DNA of 64,000 bases from Macrocybe gigantea (GCA_011319805.1 SJRY01000276.1:248001-312000), one strand, 5' to 3'; positions 26,537 through 39,691 are shown, numbered from the stretch's first letter. Notes: a model not told the origin generated them from the sequence alone. A program made the numbers and translations.

Positions 26537-27078
26537 TGTTGTGTGTGGTGAGTGTCGGAAACGACGAGCTCGGAATGGAGTGTTTACGCCAGTGAGAGTC
26601 AGGTGCTCGGCTCTGGGCGCCTGGCCACGACGCGACAACGCGTGAGTCGGAGATACAATTGACCGACTTTCACTCATTTTCTGGGCACAACTGCAAGCGC
26701 CTTTCCCTGCTCGAAAACTTGCTGAGCCTAGTGTCGACACGATGCATTTATTCTACGTAAAGCAACTTGTCCACAGCAATGGCAACACGATGGGTTGAAG
26801 CGTATGTCGCGACGCAGATTATAGATTCAACGCCAACAAATGTGGTTTTTGCTCGAGCGTATCTCATTGCACTTGAACACGACGATCCTTATACCTTTTG
26901 CCCTTTATTTGCATTACCAGATATCGTTCCAGAGCGCGGTCGAATGCCAGGCAATGCGCTGAACGTGAGGGCAAAACAGGACCAAATAACGCGGCCAATT
27001 ATGTCACTTGGAGTGTTGAGCATGGTTGCAATGCAGGACTGAGTGATTATTGCCTCGCTCACTATTGTTTCCTATCAA
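26537..27078. promoter_or_regulatory. Divergent promoter between mbp1 and yvc1, with an MCB-type site
   Basis: This 542 bp interval separates two divergent starts. ACGCGT at 26638-26643, about 100 bp upstream of the Mbp1 ATG, is the MluI cell-cycle box bound by MBF; an overlapping CGACGCG lies just upstream (26628-26634). Autoregulation is an inference. ACGCGT should occur by chance about 15 times in 64 kb, so one site is only suggestive. A frame at 26767-27042 (+) is probably not coding. Confidence 0.4.
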
Positions 27079-30000
27079 ATGACCGAGTCCCAGTCGGAAC
27101 TCCAGCCGCTCTTGCGACAGTGAGCTCGTTCTTTTCAAAATCCTAGTCCGCCAAAACCGGCTAACGACATCTGCACATACTAGTGAGGACATTGAAGCCA
27201 CCGCCGTTTATCCTATCATACACATGATAAGATCAGTGCGTATCCTCGTTCTCCACCCTTGCGGTCCCAATAACGGACCTCGCGTATTACCGCAGGATGT
27301 CATAGTGAGCGAAAAGTTCCCCTAAATTTGTTTCTGGCGCTCTATACGTCCATGTTCCGCCCTCGTCATATCCACTTGCCTCTCTGTGAGACGCGTCGAA
27401 TAAATTGACGATGAGCGTCTTCGCCATTATTTCTATAGTACTCGTCCAGCCTAACTGATCAACTTGTTCCTTCAGCGTTTCATCGGTTCGTCTCTCCTTC
27501 CCCTTTCGGTGTTCGACTTATTCACTGTTCGCGTCAGATACACCTCTGACCCATGCAGCGGTGCGAGCATCCGTCGTTCTCTTTACGAGGATATTCACCC
27601 CTTAGAGTAGATGACTGCACCCGACCTCATGTACACGCTAGTCCTCCCGCTAGTCGACAAATACCTAGCGATCCAGCGCAAAGGCAATCTTGCGGTTGTC
27701 TTCTGCCTGTTGCTGAATCGACTTCATTTTCTCCAAGACGAAGACATCCTCACCGCCTCCCTTTCTCGCTCACGCGCCGAACTCTGCGAAATCCTCGCTA
27801 TTCGAATATTTCGGGACCTTGGCAACAGCATGCTTCAGCTCATTCTCGCGCTCACTACGACGTGGTGCGTGTATAATGGAGCGGATCCAAACGTCATAAA
27901 TCAAGCGAGACAGGAGCGTGACGATGATTTGGAAGAACGGGTAGGGAATGCTATCGAACTCGCCATTCTAGGGAAGGCCAAGAACTTCATCAAAAGCTCC
28001 TCATGTCAGAAAGTCATTAACGCTATATGGGCGTATGTGTTGTTGTTTTGCCTGTCGTGCACAAGACTTGCTCAGCGCTTCCAAGGGGCCAATGCGTTTA
28101 TCAAGCCGAAAGCAGCCATTCCATTCTCTCCGATGTATGCACTCATTCACCTTATGGCCTAACTTCATCGTCTCATTGCACCAAATAGACATACAAAAGA
28201 ACTCCTGTACATTTTTATGACCCCCACAAGGCACCCCTTCTCGACCACTACCGGCAAGTCCCTTTTTCTATGACTTTCAATTCTACTGACTTGTGTTTGT
28301 ACCTCTTCAGCCTCAAAGTACCTGCCATCCGCTCCGTCCTTGAATATATAAAGTACTCCTCGTCCTAATAGCACATGCAGTTGACTGACGTTTTCTCGCG
28401 TCAGCTTTCTTCTTCTGTTTATCTTATTTGTCATAACTATGGAAGTCAATGAACGCGACAGAATCAATCTTCCAGAAGCAGTTTTCATCATCTACTCTTT
28501 GGGCTTTTCATTGGAAAAGATAGCAGCCATGCAGGAGCACGGAATAAAAGGTATATAATCCTCAAACCTCACATCACCTGCGCCTCAGCTGTTTATCAGT
28601 ATTCTTCAAGGGTACATGGGTGCGTGGTAATTTCTTTGAGCGTTGAGTCTCTCCTAACGCATGATCTAGAACGGGTTCGATTTGGCGTTTAGTGTGTTTC
28701 CCTGACCATCTCGCGGTTTATTCAATCTAACATGACCTCAGTAACGGGATTCGCTGTGTATGCCTTTTTTCGCCTTTATGGAGTTTATCATCACAGTATG
28801 TCATATCATGTATGCATCGTTGATGTATCTCATGCCTCGCAGACGCTTGGGCCCGCGAATTCGGCATTGATTGCTTAGCTCTCATTGCCTGCCTCATGTT
28901 TCCCCGGTGAGGCACGAGTCATCTCTATAGCTTTGCTTATGCCGAATATGTCCCCAGTCTGGCTTTCGTGACGTTGAAGGACAATTTGATGGTCCTATCT
29001 TTGCGTGCAATGATGGTGCAGTTCCTGTTTCTCATGTGCATTGCTGCGTTTTGCTTCTGCGGGTTCCTGTATGCTCTCTGGACGTGAGTGTGCAAGCCAG
29101 TCCGTCCTTGCAATGATGGCTTTCTGACCTTCTAATAAGTCTGAGTCGCAATGAAGCAGGGTAAGTCGTTGTCACTGACTCGTTATGTAAAGTTACTGAC
29201 GTTCATAAAGGTATGGCGTAGGGTGAGTCAATGTCTATGGGGCTGAGACGCGTGGTCGTCGTAACATTTATTTTTCTCAGCACCATTGCATGGTGGATGC
29301 TTGACCTCTGGTTCGGTCTCGATGCCAGCGGCTTCGACAAAGCTAGTCAGTGTTCAGCCTTTTTACAGGAATTTGAATTAAAGACTGCGACAGACCGGTT
29401 CCACCCTCTTTTCGGACCCATTCTTATGGTCACCTATGCGTGCTTGAGCAACACTCTGCTTCTGACAGGCAAGTAGCTGTTCTAGCTTGGCATAAAGCTG
29501 CCTTTGGCATTTCCTTACGTATCGCTTGCAGTCCTTGTTTCTGTACGTGCCACTGTATCTGACCCATTCCGACACCTGAATCAGCATCGTCGCCCAGATT
29601 CTATCCAACACGTTTGCAACCATAAATGAGGACGCTGCGGCTGAAGTATGTTAAGCTGATGCTTTTGAGCTTACCTCTGAAATTGGTCTAGGCAATGTTC
29701 CGGAAGGCTGTGTCCACTATCGAAGGGTAATTTCTTGCTCCCACCCGTCAAGCAAAGCTCATACTCATTCCGATTTAGAGTAAAAGCAGACTCCCTATTT
29801 TCTTACCAGCCTCCTATCAATTTGGTAGCGCTCTGCGTCATGCTGCCTGCGAGCTACCTTCTATCTCCCCGCTGGTTCCATAAAGTAACAAACTCTGCTT
29901 CGTGGATCGAACCATCGCGCTGACTTCTGTCTTAGGTTAATGTATTCATGATAAGGTCATTGGTTCTTAAAGCAGTGTTTCGTTTGGCTCTGATCAATGC

Positions 30001-30941
30001 TCGAAACAGGCTGACGAGCTTCCCCGTTCTCTTGCTCATCGCCCTCTATGAACGTCAATCGAAAATCCATGGCACCGACAATGTTTATGATACGCTAAGT
30101 GCGCTCGCGGAGAAGTGTTTTGATGCTCTTCCCCGACCAATAAAGCGAATGAGTAATTCATGCCTTGCTGCTTAAACGTGCATGAGACTGAGATCAGCGT
30201 ATCAGATCTATTCGAGGGTTTCCGAACCGGTTCAGATGCCGAGATCAACGAGGTATATACCACTGTTTCTAGCTGGTATATCGGATTAAGACTTCATGCC
30301 TCTTGCGATAGATCTTCGAAATCGAAGAGGAATTCGGAAGCGCGTTGGATACCAACGAAGACGGTCTCTATGTCCAGACTCCGATAGAACGGCGAAACGT
30401 CCAATTCACGTCGGGCCGCTCGACCGTCTCGCCTCCTCAAAGTCCGCGGAAGAGGGTCAACTCGATGCCCAGTCGCGGAAACGAAGCCATGATGTTCACC
30501 AGTCCCCTCGCCCAAATTTACCAGCCTTTGATGGTCGACGAAGGCATACCAGAGGAACCTGGGAAAGACGGCGATACATTGTCGCAGCCCTCTGCACCTG
30601 CCCCTGTCCCCGCCGTCAGCTATGGTCCTGTGACAAGGAGAAGACTGCTTTCCATGCAACCCAGCAACAGCCGACCGATAACCTCGCACCATGCGGCGGG
30701 CAGAAAGCTCACAAGCGTTCCGAAGCTATCGACCTCTCCCAACCACCAATTCCTGTCCACCAGTCCGGAGGCCATGGCAAAGGAATCCCCAGCAACTGAT
30801 ACCGCGAGTCTACGGACAGACACATACGATACAGGGACCGCGTCCGAATTTGGGAGACGGTTGGAAGACATTGAGAGGAGGCAAAAGAGAATTGAAGAGA
30901 TGCTGTCGCAGATTGCGGCAGACATTCGGGACAAGAAATGA
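27079..30941 (+). CDS. yvc1: Yvc1-type TRP calcium channel of the vacuole
   Basis: A multi-span cation channel that releases vacuolar Ca2+. The start MTESQSELQPLLR at 27079 carries an acidic/dileucine leader. After an intron come EDIEATAVYPIIHMIR and TAPDLMYTLVLPLVDKYLAI, typical of the Yvc1 N-terminus. Conserved blocks in order are CQKVINAIWA, CVYQAESSHSILSD, LKVPAIRSVLEYI, the transmembrane segments from about 28380 on, the pore region FHPLFGPILMVTYACLSNT, and LVSILSNTFATINEDAAAEA. The cytoplasmic tail holds a Ser/Pro-rich stretch and a terminal coiled coil (DIERRQKRIEEMLSQIAADI). The stop is at 30939-30941. There are more than ten introns, and the one starting near 28256 is GC-AG (gcaagt). 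No frame corrections are needed where checked. Confidence 0.88.
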
Positions 30942-31105
30942 TTCGAGTATGTGGATTGGACGTTTACACTACATTCACAGATATGTTCCATAGTCACAAT
31001 CACCTGCATATATAGTCAAAGCCAAGTTATATTGCGAGCCACGAAGTTCCTGGCGAATTAGGTCTTAATGCCGTACTGTTGGCGACAATAAATATCATGA
31101 GTCAA

Positions 31106-34100
31106 TCAAATGAACGGCTTCCCTACCTGGATGGAGAGAGATGTTGGCCAAGCACTGAGATGTTGCGTCTTGTCGAGATAGTTAAAACGGTAGTCCAAGC
31201 GAAGCCCCTCCTTGAACCTACAAAATCGACATTTAGTTGTCTGAGGGTTGGCCATGCTCGCAATCAGATGCATACCGTATTAGAGCGCCCGATTGTCCAG
31301 GCGCCCTCCTGACGTTGTCAAGTTCATAGACAGCGCGGAGGACCTCTGACATTATCTGATCATGGCGTGGAAGATAAAAAAAAAAAAGACATGCTACAGG
31401 TGTCGCCATACCTTCACCGTCAAAGGTTCGCCAAGGCGTTTGATCAAGCCATCCTGGTAAACGTAGGATTTGGCGTCTCGCGTGGCACTAACAGTGTTAG
31501 GCTCAGGGAAGATCGTTGCCTGTATTATGCTTCGTGAACAATGTGTAAAAAGAGTTGAAGTTTATGAGTGGCTTACATCAAGGTTAGCAGCAGCCACGTC
31601 AAGGAAGACGCGGTCATCTTTTTGCACGGAAGTGTCACCGATCTTCAGGTCCTTCGTGGCAATGCCTGAGTCATATTTAACATCGCAAGCAATTCCTTGA
31701 GTTAATTTTCTGTACTTACGGTAGACACCTTGGAATGGCGGGTCAAGTCCTAGGTAACGCTTCAATACCCAAGTTCTGGACGTCAAGAATTCACATACTC
31801 AAGACTTCGCGCACATATCCGGCCAATTGCGCCTGGTCTGCACCCTTGACGGCTGCTCGAACGGTTTCATCTTTGTCCGAATCCAGATACAAATTGAACA
31901 TGTTGGTCAGGGCTATAGGGAGGTTATAGTGAGGCTGCAATGCCCGAACGAGACCGTAAAAAATGCGCACCTAACGACAGTTCGACGGCGGTCCCAGCCA
32001 ATAAGCCCAGTAGAGTGCTCGAACGTTCGTCTGCGCTGTGTTCAACTGCGGACAACCGCCTCACAAGCTCTGAATGATCACTCTTCCTCGACTTCGCGAA
32101 AATGCCAGCTAGGCCGGCGATGGAACCCTGTGTGGAAGGAGTTGACAATAAAAGTCGAGGAAAGGAAGGAGAACTTACTCTTTGACCAGCGTGACCAGAT
32201 GTGTGTTGTTTTATCTGGCTTAACAATTTTGAAACGTACGTCCGCACTTTGCCTCCGTTCACCATTAGCTTCGCAGGCTCAACATCAAGGAAGACGAAGC
32301 TAAACAAAGATTTAATATGTATGGAGAGATGAAGGATGAGACTGACGCATAGATCTCGCCCAGAATATCATAAAGTTCGTCAGGGGTGTAAAGACCTTGG
32401 GATGCTCCTTCGTCTTGAGCGGAAGACCAGCCTGAGAAAGAAAGCCGCTCTGAGCATCGCATATTCGCAAGAGTCTTGAGTCAATCTTCGAGACTTACAA
32501 CATCGGTTGCTGCCCAAAGGACAGGAACGACTTTCAACACGTCCCTGACGAGGTCGACTGCCCGCGTCTTTCCTCCGACGAGCGAATACGAACTGGAGAC
32601 GATGAGCGTCCGAGTCGTGTCATAGAAGTACTGGCCGATCTTGTCTATTGTCTCCTGCGAGTCAGCTAAGGCGTTGACAATTTTGTCCTGCTTATCGGCG
32701 TCTTCAACCACGTAGAAACTGGTGGACAATGAAATAAGAATCCGGTGGATATAGGTTGCCCGACTTACCCTTTGGTCGACATGACACGTGCTGCTTTTCC
32801 AGCGTAAGGAGGTGCAAATCCTTCATTGTCTCAAGCACTTGTTTGACATCACTATACTTTTGGATGACCTTGACCTGGGACCTAGGCTTGGGCCTCTCTA
32901 AACCGTATTGGTCGATGACTTTCATCTTTGTGAGATGTTCCTTCATTGAATCAGGCGTCATCAATGGGAAGAAAGTGTAGACGCTGTCCTCTGTGAAATG
33001 ATCCGGCAATGTGCGAAGGAACAGTCGACCGAGAGTGCTGCCGAAACCGAATGCATTGGGATCTCGTTGACAGTCAGCGAAACCCCAAGCAGTAAGGTTG
33101 AACGGAGTGTAGTCATGGGTGAAAAATCTGTCGCCGCGGGTAAGGGCGATCGCATCACTCAAGATCGCACGACTAATAGTGTAGCCTACCAGAGCCATCA
33201 AGCCATGGACCGAGGCGAGAAAAAAGAAAATGTCGTACCAGGGCACAGACCAGCACCGTCCATAACTGGCTTCGCCTCCTCGGCTTGTAGGCCGACGTAA
33301 AGTTCAAGGTAGTCGATATGACCATAAAGCTTCTCAGCTGCATCTGCGATTTCTGGGTCTGGGTTCCACTCTTTGAAACTCTTATAAGCTGTCATTTAGC
33401 TTAGAATGATAGTTCTGATAAATTAAACACAACCGCAGCTCACGTTTCAAGCCCAGATACTGACAAAAATGAAAATCAGGACTCGGCACACTATCCTGGT
33501 AAAAGAGGATGACCAACCTTCCTGAAATCGTTCAAGGAGCACACACCCCACCGTCGATTTTGTTCGATGCCCATGATTTCGTGTAGCCTCATGATAGCTA
33601 ATTACACCACACATTTAACTCAGCCTTTGCTTTCGCAGTTTCGCTGCGACTTACCAGGCGTACCACGGGCGCGGAAGGCTCCTGCGGGTTGTTCCGTCCT
33701 ATTGTAGAGCGATTAGCGATCATCGCCGTGATGAATGAATAGATGTACCGTACGCATTTTGTATGATATTAGCCAGATCCTCGTCCTTGAAGGTACCATC
33801 TTCTTGACGTTGAAGTCTAGAGTTAACCAATGAGCGTACAGGCAATCACGGTATCGTCAGCTCGCCTACCGCCCAAATGTCCAATGATATATGTCTGGCT
33901 GCATAGCTTGAATCTTGCCCGCCGCTGCTTTGAAATCCGCCGGTGAAACCTGTTCAGCTGGCTTCCCTTCGAAGATATTGTTGAAGGCCTCGATGACCCA
34001 CTTCTCATCTTCCTCGCTGGTAGTGGCATGCCAACGGTATAGACAATTGAACTAGACAGTTATCGATGAAACTCTCACATAATGTAAAATTGAATGCTGG

Positions 34101-35864
34101 ACAGACCTCAACACTGCAAACATTTCCTCTGCCACGTTCAAACACGGAGTGATCCTCATTTCGAATTTCCTTGATGAAAGATGAGCTAAGGCCAGTCAAG
34201 GGTGCTATTCAGAACGTACGTCGAAAGGGTTTAAACTCCAGCTATTCCCGTTGCGCACCAGTCCCAAAATGCAGGAGAAATAGTCAGAGAAAACAACTGA
34301 GCAGCATTTATCAACTTCAGACTCCTGTACGGTCACAAACTTGACGCACCAGATGCGAACCAGCCACAGTTGATCAATCGTGCAATCTGGAACAGTTCCT
34401 CTTCTTGAGCTATAAGCTGAGCCTTCTGAGCCGGCTCATCAGTGGACAGCGTCGAAGGGTCGACGTATGTGCCGCGTTCGTTGATCTCCAGAAGCCTTTT
34501 CGCAATGTACTAAAGGAAACATCAGCAACAGGGTAGTGGTGATTTGAGAGTTCCACGTACATTGTGGTTCCGGTTAAAAAGAGCCAGCAAAGCGCACACA
34601 GCGGGGGGCAGTAGTAGCAATCTGTCTTCAGCGAAGACGTCGGGGTGCAATAGACCACGGCCGTCTCTTTTCCGCACGAGATTCTGGGATTCCTGATCAT
34701 TTCCGTACAGCGGAGCAAGGTCGACGTAAGAAGACGTTTCGTTGACGTTGACATCCTTGTGTGACGTCCGGAAGATACTAGGTAGAACGGGAACGGTTTG
34801 GCCTCGATGAGAAGAGGCTAGAAGAGAAGGACTCACCTGTGAATGACTAAAGCTGCGAAAGAAAACATCAAGGAGGACAGTCCAGCTGGATGCTTGACAA
34901 ACTAGCTCCATTCCTGAGCCATGATGTGCCAAGTCATGCTAACATAGTACTTACGCCATCTCGTTTCAATAGGCTAACGTCATTATTAGTATAATTCAAC
35001 CTTAGCGAAGCACTATATGACAAGACATACGTATCAAAGACTAGACCTGGGTCAGGTAGTCGATTTTGCGGCAACGGGTGCGACTGTTGCACAGAACGTG
35101 CATACGGTGTGCCAGCCTATTACATGGTCCAAAAATGTGAGCGGTAAGTAGCTCAAATGTTGGCTAGAAAGATGCATGTACCTTGCCCATGTCAGGACTC
35201 TGATATTATTGTACGAGCCGTCAGCCGTGCGCCAAGCATATTTGTTTCCTATGCAAGTAGCAGGAGGATGAGCGAGGTCACTATAAACTACATGGTGTGT
35301 AGGGATGGCAATTAGCTCTCGTCTCGGGAATACGATCAAAAACATACGAAGCTCGACGATCTTGTTTTGCAACGTCTGCTGGAGTGGTCCTTCCTCGAGT
35401 CTTGAAACAAAAATCAAGGCGTGTTCCAGCTGTCGACGTGAGTTGCATGCGAACTGACGTTCACCTTGACAAGAACGGCTCACCAAAAACTTTCTGTCGT
35501 CGATTGATTCCGTGTGCCTGATGGCATCTACGACTGAGGCCTGTGCAGGCGTCGATCATTGAGCTTGTGTCGCAAGTAACTGACGGTCCAGTACTCACAA
35601 TGCTATCCAAACTGAAAGCCGAGCCCTTTTTGATCTGTGCCGATAGTTAGCATTTCTCAACTCCACTTAACGTACGCCAGTACGATCAGCCACGAACCTG
35701 ATCCCTAAAGTCGCGAATGATCTGGGGCCCGGTGGTGCCCTTCTCTTTGGTTGTGCCAGTCGCGCCATCGAGAGACTGCACAAGACGCATAAAAATGCAG
35801 GCGGAGGGAGCACGCAGAGAATGCTTACCGCGGTCTTGCGGAAGGGTTTAGGAATAACGGACAT
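31106..35864 (-). CDS. Psi-factor producing fatty-acid dioxygenase (Ppo family), P450-like domain without heme cysteine
   Basis: An N-terminal heme dioxygenase domain oxidises linoleate/oleate to hydroperoxides, the precursors of psi-factor oxylipins. Supporting blocks are NETSSYVDLAPLYG, NRNHNYIAKRLLEINERGTY, and the catalytic Tyr/heme-His motif NCLYRWH followed by EKWVIEAFNNIFEG. The second half is the P450-like domain of linoleate diol synthases (VEPAKLMVNGG, LGLLAGTAVELS, VFLDVAAANLDAT). Where other members carry the Cys heme ligand (xxCLG), this protein reads LIKRLGEPLTVKIMSE, so I see no cysteine. The product may be a dioxygenase only, or the partner half may be degenerate. The stop TGA at 31106 follows a C-terminus ending SLSIQVGKPFI; an additional 3' exon cannot be excluded. 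Start MSVIPKPFRKTA at 35864. More than 15 introns. Confidence 0.85.
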
Positions 35865-36545
35865 TTCAGCGAGGGAATCCAGACAGGGAATCCCAAGCGT
35901 GCTTATTATACAGGCGCTTAGACTTACCTAAAGCCGAATACAGAAAATGTCCGATCCCATGACAAGCAATCACTTCTGGGGAAGCGAACAAGGCCGCTCT
36001 GGTTCTTGATTTCTTTGCTGGTAAAAACGGACAAAGTCACGAAAGATCTCCCATGAGTCGGCGAGAGAAGCGCACGGCAAAGCAACTGACAACCGCCATC
36101 GGGTGAAGAACAATGAGATACATAGGCAGATGGGGATGCATTTTTTGGTGCTATTACGTCGGCGATCATGCGTCCCAGGGTCGATGTCCTTCAAACGCGG
36201 TCAACGATATGCGGATACACAGGGACTGACTAATGGCCCGATGAAACTCAAGTGTACAGTCCTTTACATGCGGCCAGAACCTGCACCACAACGTCACTCC
36301 TATCAATGGGAACAGGCAGATGTCGATTTCATCGGAAGCTTCGCTGGTACCTTTTCCGCACTACTCGAACGCCAACAATAATTGATCATTCCCTCCGTCA
36401 ATGGCGGTATGACACAAAGGTCTCGGACATGGTAGAGAAGGCGGCAATGATTTGACATTGACAAACGGCTGCAGGTCTCAAGATTTAAACAAAGTGTGAA
36501 GCGCAACTTCGGGACGCCAGTGCCTCTATCCTGTAACATGACTTG
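35865..36545. other. Intergenic: Ppo promoter side and epsilon-COP 3' side
   Basis: About 680 bases. Overlapping short frames at 35924-36194 (-) and 36103-36455 (+) show no family motifs or credible exon joins. I see no RNA gene. Confidence 0.4.
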
Positions 36546-37634
36546 TCATGCCGCCAGTGGTGGAACTGCATATCTTGCCGTAGCCTCGTCGAAAAGATCC
36601 GATTTCTGAGCGAAATCAACCGCCAGGGGGTGTTCCGGATGCTCTGCTGCCAATTGACTTGAAGGAGTGGGTGGAGGTCCAGAACAATCGTTTTGAATAG
36701 GAAACCACGCACCTCCAGAGCTCGTCTAGTTCAGATTTCTTAAAGCCGCCTCCTAGCCCAGCCGTGACTACAAGAGCAGCGAGCGTCTCTGCATCACCCT
36801 TTTGCAATTGTAAGGACTCTTCCAGATCGGATCTAGCGGCGTCGATGTCGTTCCGGAGAATCCTCGTGACACCGCGAGAGGTGAGTATATGTGGTGACGT
36901 GAGAGAAGGGTTCGCGAGTTGCTCGGTGTAAAATGAATGTGCATTAGAATAGCCGTCTTTTCCAGTCACAAGTCCAATGGTAGACTCGACGAGCTGCAGC
37001 AAGAGATCGTCTTCCGCCCAGCGTTTCGACCTCTCGAACTGCTTCCGCGCAAGGTCAGGCCGGTGTATAGTAAGGTATATATGGACGATGACGGCGACAC
37101 TGCAGAAAAAGTATGAGATAAAAGCCGACAGTTGGCCATGAAACGCACGCTTCGAGGTCCTCCGTATCAACTCCAAGCGTTTCAAGTGCCTCCTCTATCT
37201 CCCCAGCCCTAGCGAACGCCGTACCGGCTAACACCCTTACCAGAGCCTTTTCACCCTCTGTTCCTTCCGAATCGTCGCTTTCGATCTCTACAGCGAGGTC
37301 TCTAAGCTCCTCGAGAGCGGCCTCCTTCTCCTCTGCCTTTGCTGCGGCAACGTATCTGGCCAGTGATGTGGCTGCTTTGACTGCTACGTTTCCAGAATCT
37401 TCAGGCAGCAGTTTTAAAGCAGCCGCCGGTTCATTAAGAGCGATATGCGCCCTGGCCTGGTACAGTAGTGTCGGCGTATAATCTGGCGAGGACGGGTCGG
37501 GCAGAGAGAGATCAATGAGGGTCTTATAGGCACCTGGAGGACCGTGATAAACTACAGACGTGCATAACAGAATTAAGAAACGCTGTACCGAGAATGAACT
37601 GCTGCTTGATGTGATAAAGCTCGGACGACACCAT
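36546..37634 (-). CDS. sec28: Coatomer epsilon subunit (epsilon-COP)
   Basis: A TPR-like alpha-solenoid subunit of the COPI vesicle coat, which stabilises alpha-COP at the Golgi. The start MVSSELYHIKQQFILG at 37634 fits the family N-terminus. Next come LLYQARAHIALNEPAAALKL and an acidic Glu-rich segment. VAVIVHIYLTIHRPDLARKQ and TGKDGYSNAHSFYTEQLAN lead to a helix pair (ATLAALVVTAGLGG-like, about 36740-36800). The C-terminus reads LAAEHPEHPLAVDFAQKSDL and stops with TGA at 36546. Four exons join in frame. It is divergent from the F-box gene with only 145 bp between starts. Confidence 0.88.
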
Positions 37635-37779
37635 GGTTGACGAGAGGCGTCACAAAACAAGAAACGCGATGGCTGTGCAGCGTCCACAAGGTTCTGCCAA
37701 CTGAGACTCCGCCGCGTTGCTACCCACAGCCGATCCCTATCCCCTCATCATATATAACTGAACCTGCACCATTAACACA

Positions 37780-39691
37780 ATGTCTGGGGCTCTAGCTGGT
37801 CTAAGTCCTACTGCGGCTCTTCCTTTTCTCGATTCAATGACCGGTGCGCACGTCGTCTTTCATATTTCAGCTGTGTCTGTTTTGAGACACTGTATACAGT
37901 TCCAGTCTCTCTTAAATCCCCTCGGATCTTTCCTCCCAGCTCTCCGACCGATGAAAATGCAGTGGCTATCTGTCGACGATGCATTGACCAGGAAATTCAG
38001 CGCCTTGAGGAGTCTATGCGGATGCTCAAGTCGCGGCGCAATACCCTTTCACCCATAGCACGTCTGCCCATCGAAGTTCTGTCCAAGATCTTTGCTTTCT
38101 GCATACCCGAGTCCAACCGTGACTCCAACCCCCTTGCATGGATCAAGGTCAGCCATGTCTGTCGCTACTGGAGAGCTGTAGCACTCGATTCGCCCAGTCT
38201 GTGGGGAAATTTGGTGTTTTCCCGGCCAAGGTGGGCAGAGGAGATGCTCCTGCGCTCAAAGATGGCCAGTCTTGCTGTCCAGGCTGATCTTACCTGCATG
38301 ACGAAGAGAATGCTCGATGTCGTGCAAGCATCTCTGGCCCAATTCTCTCGTATCCGGGAGTTCCAGCTGATCGCCTCAATTTCTACGTTGGAGAAGCTAT
38401 TCGCCGATATTCCTATCGACGCCCCCTTTCTTCATTCATTGTCAATTTCCGCGGCATCATCTTATATATACCGTCATGGAACTGGTGAATCTTTTGCTCT
38501 GCCGAGGCATTTCCTTTCCGGGATACCAGCCGATTGAAACGTCTGGAGTTATGCCAGTGCAGTATCAGTTGGGACGCGCCTTTTCTCAGCAACCTTACTT
38601 CGCTGAAACTTTCCGACATCGATGTTTCGGCAAGACCGACCATCGATCAGCTCCTCAATGCATTGAAAAAGATGCCTGCACTTGACACATTGGAGATTCG
38701 GAATGCCCTGCCCGCTGTATCAGCCTTCTCACCTGAAACCTCACAAATCATTGACCTTCCTCGCCTCACTCATCTCGCCATATCTGGCACCGTTCCCGAA
38801 TGCGAAAACCTAGTCAAGTGGATCAGCGCCATGCCGAAGACCCTTGCCTTAAGCTGTCAAGGGACGGAGACGACAGGCTCGGACTTCACCAATATCCTCA
38901 GAATTGTGTCAGCCAGTGTGAGAAATGACAACTCATCGCAGCAACTGCGCGAACTACGCCTCCAATCTGCGATTCCTTATGGTCTCATGGTGAAAGGCTG
39001 GTACGGAACCCCTTTTAAATCGAATCGCCATGTTCCATCCCTCGATCTCTCTTTCACGTGGGACCGAACTGCAGGACTATATGCGACGGAACGCGTCGTG
39101 ACGTCTGTGTGTAGCATTTTACCAATGCAACACCTCAAATGTCTCCGCGTATCTTATATGGATGTCATGGGTGCGCCGACCGTGCTCGACTTATTTGGGA
39201 ATCTGCCAAAATTGCGCAACGTTCACCTAGTCGGTGATGCGGCAAGCTCTTTCATTGATGCATTTGGGGCTATTGAAGATAGTTCGGCCGACTCTCTTGC
39301 AGAAGAATCGTCTAGCACAGTCCTAACCAAGAGGAAATCAGCTCCTCGCCTTCCATTCCCCGCCCTCCAGAAGATTGTACTGGAGGACGTGTATTTCCGC
39401 GACGAGGGTTACGACGATATCGATGCCTATGCAGACAGCCTGATAAACAATTTGAAGGATTGTCTCATCGAACGATACGAATGTAAAGCAGAGGTGAAAG
39501 AGATTGATATCTTCGAATGCAACAAAGTCCTGGCCGAGGATATCGAGGATTTGCGCGATATAGTGGTTGATGTTCACTGGGACGGCCTTGAACAGGGCTT
39601 TACTGAAGACGAAGAAGACATGAGCGATGTCGCCTCGTTCCCTTATTATTTCGATGTTGACGACGATTATTTGCCTTTGGGTTGGTTTTAG
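37780..39691 (+). CDS. F-box protein with leucine-rich C-terminal part
   Basis: A likely substrate receptor of an SCF ubiquitin ligase. The F-box lies at about 38050-38210 (LSPIARLPIEVLSKIFAFCI, then IKVSHVCRYWRAVALDSPSL with LWGNLV). It is preceded by a short coiled region (CRRCIDQEIQRLEESMRML). The rest is an irregular LRR-like array (SNLTSLKLSDIDV, PALDTLEIRN, HLKCLRVSYMDV, KLRNVHLVGD) and an acidic C-terminus. One intron interrupts the short first exon, which begins at 37780. The frame breaks at 38534-38535 (GATTGAAACG); one added T restores continuity (IPADLKRLEL). This type belongs to a large, fast-evolving Agaricomycete family, so no substrate can be inferred. Confidence 0.85.

Noticed and set aside
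26767..27042. 91-codon plus-strand frame upstream of yvc1
   Set aside because: Lies in the divergent promoter, has no homology I recognise, and the yvc1 start is clearly at 27079.
31373..31390. Poly-A run as a possible retroposed poly(A) tail
   Set aside because: It lies inside a short intron of the Ppo gene with good splice sites.
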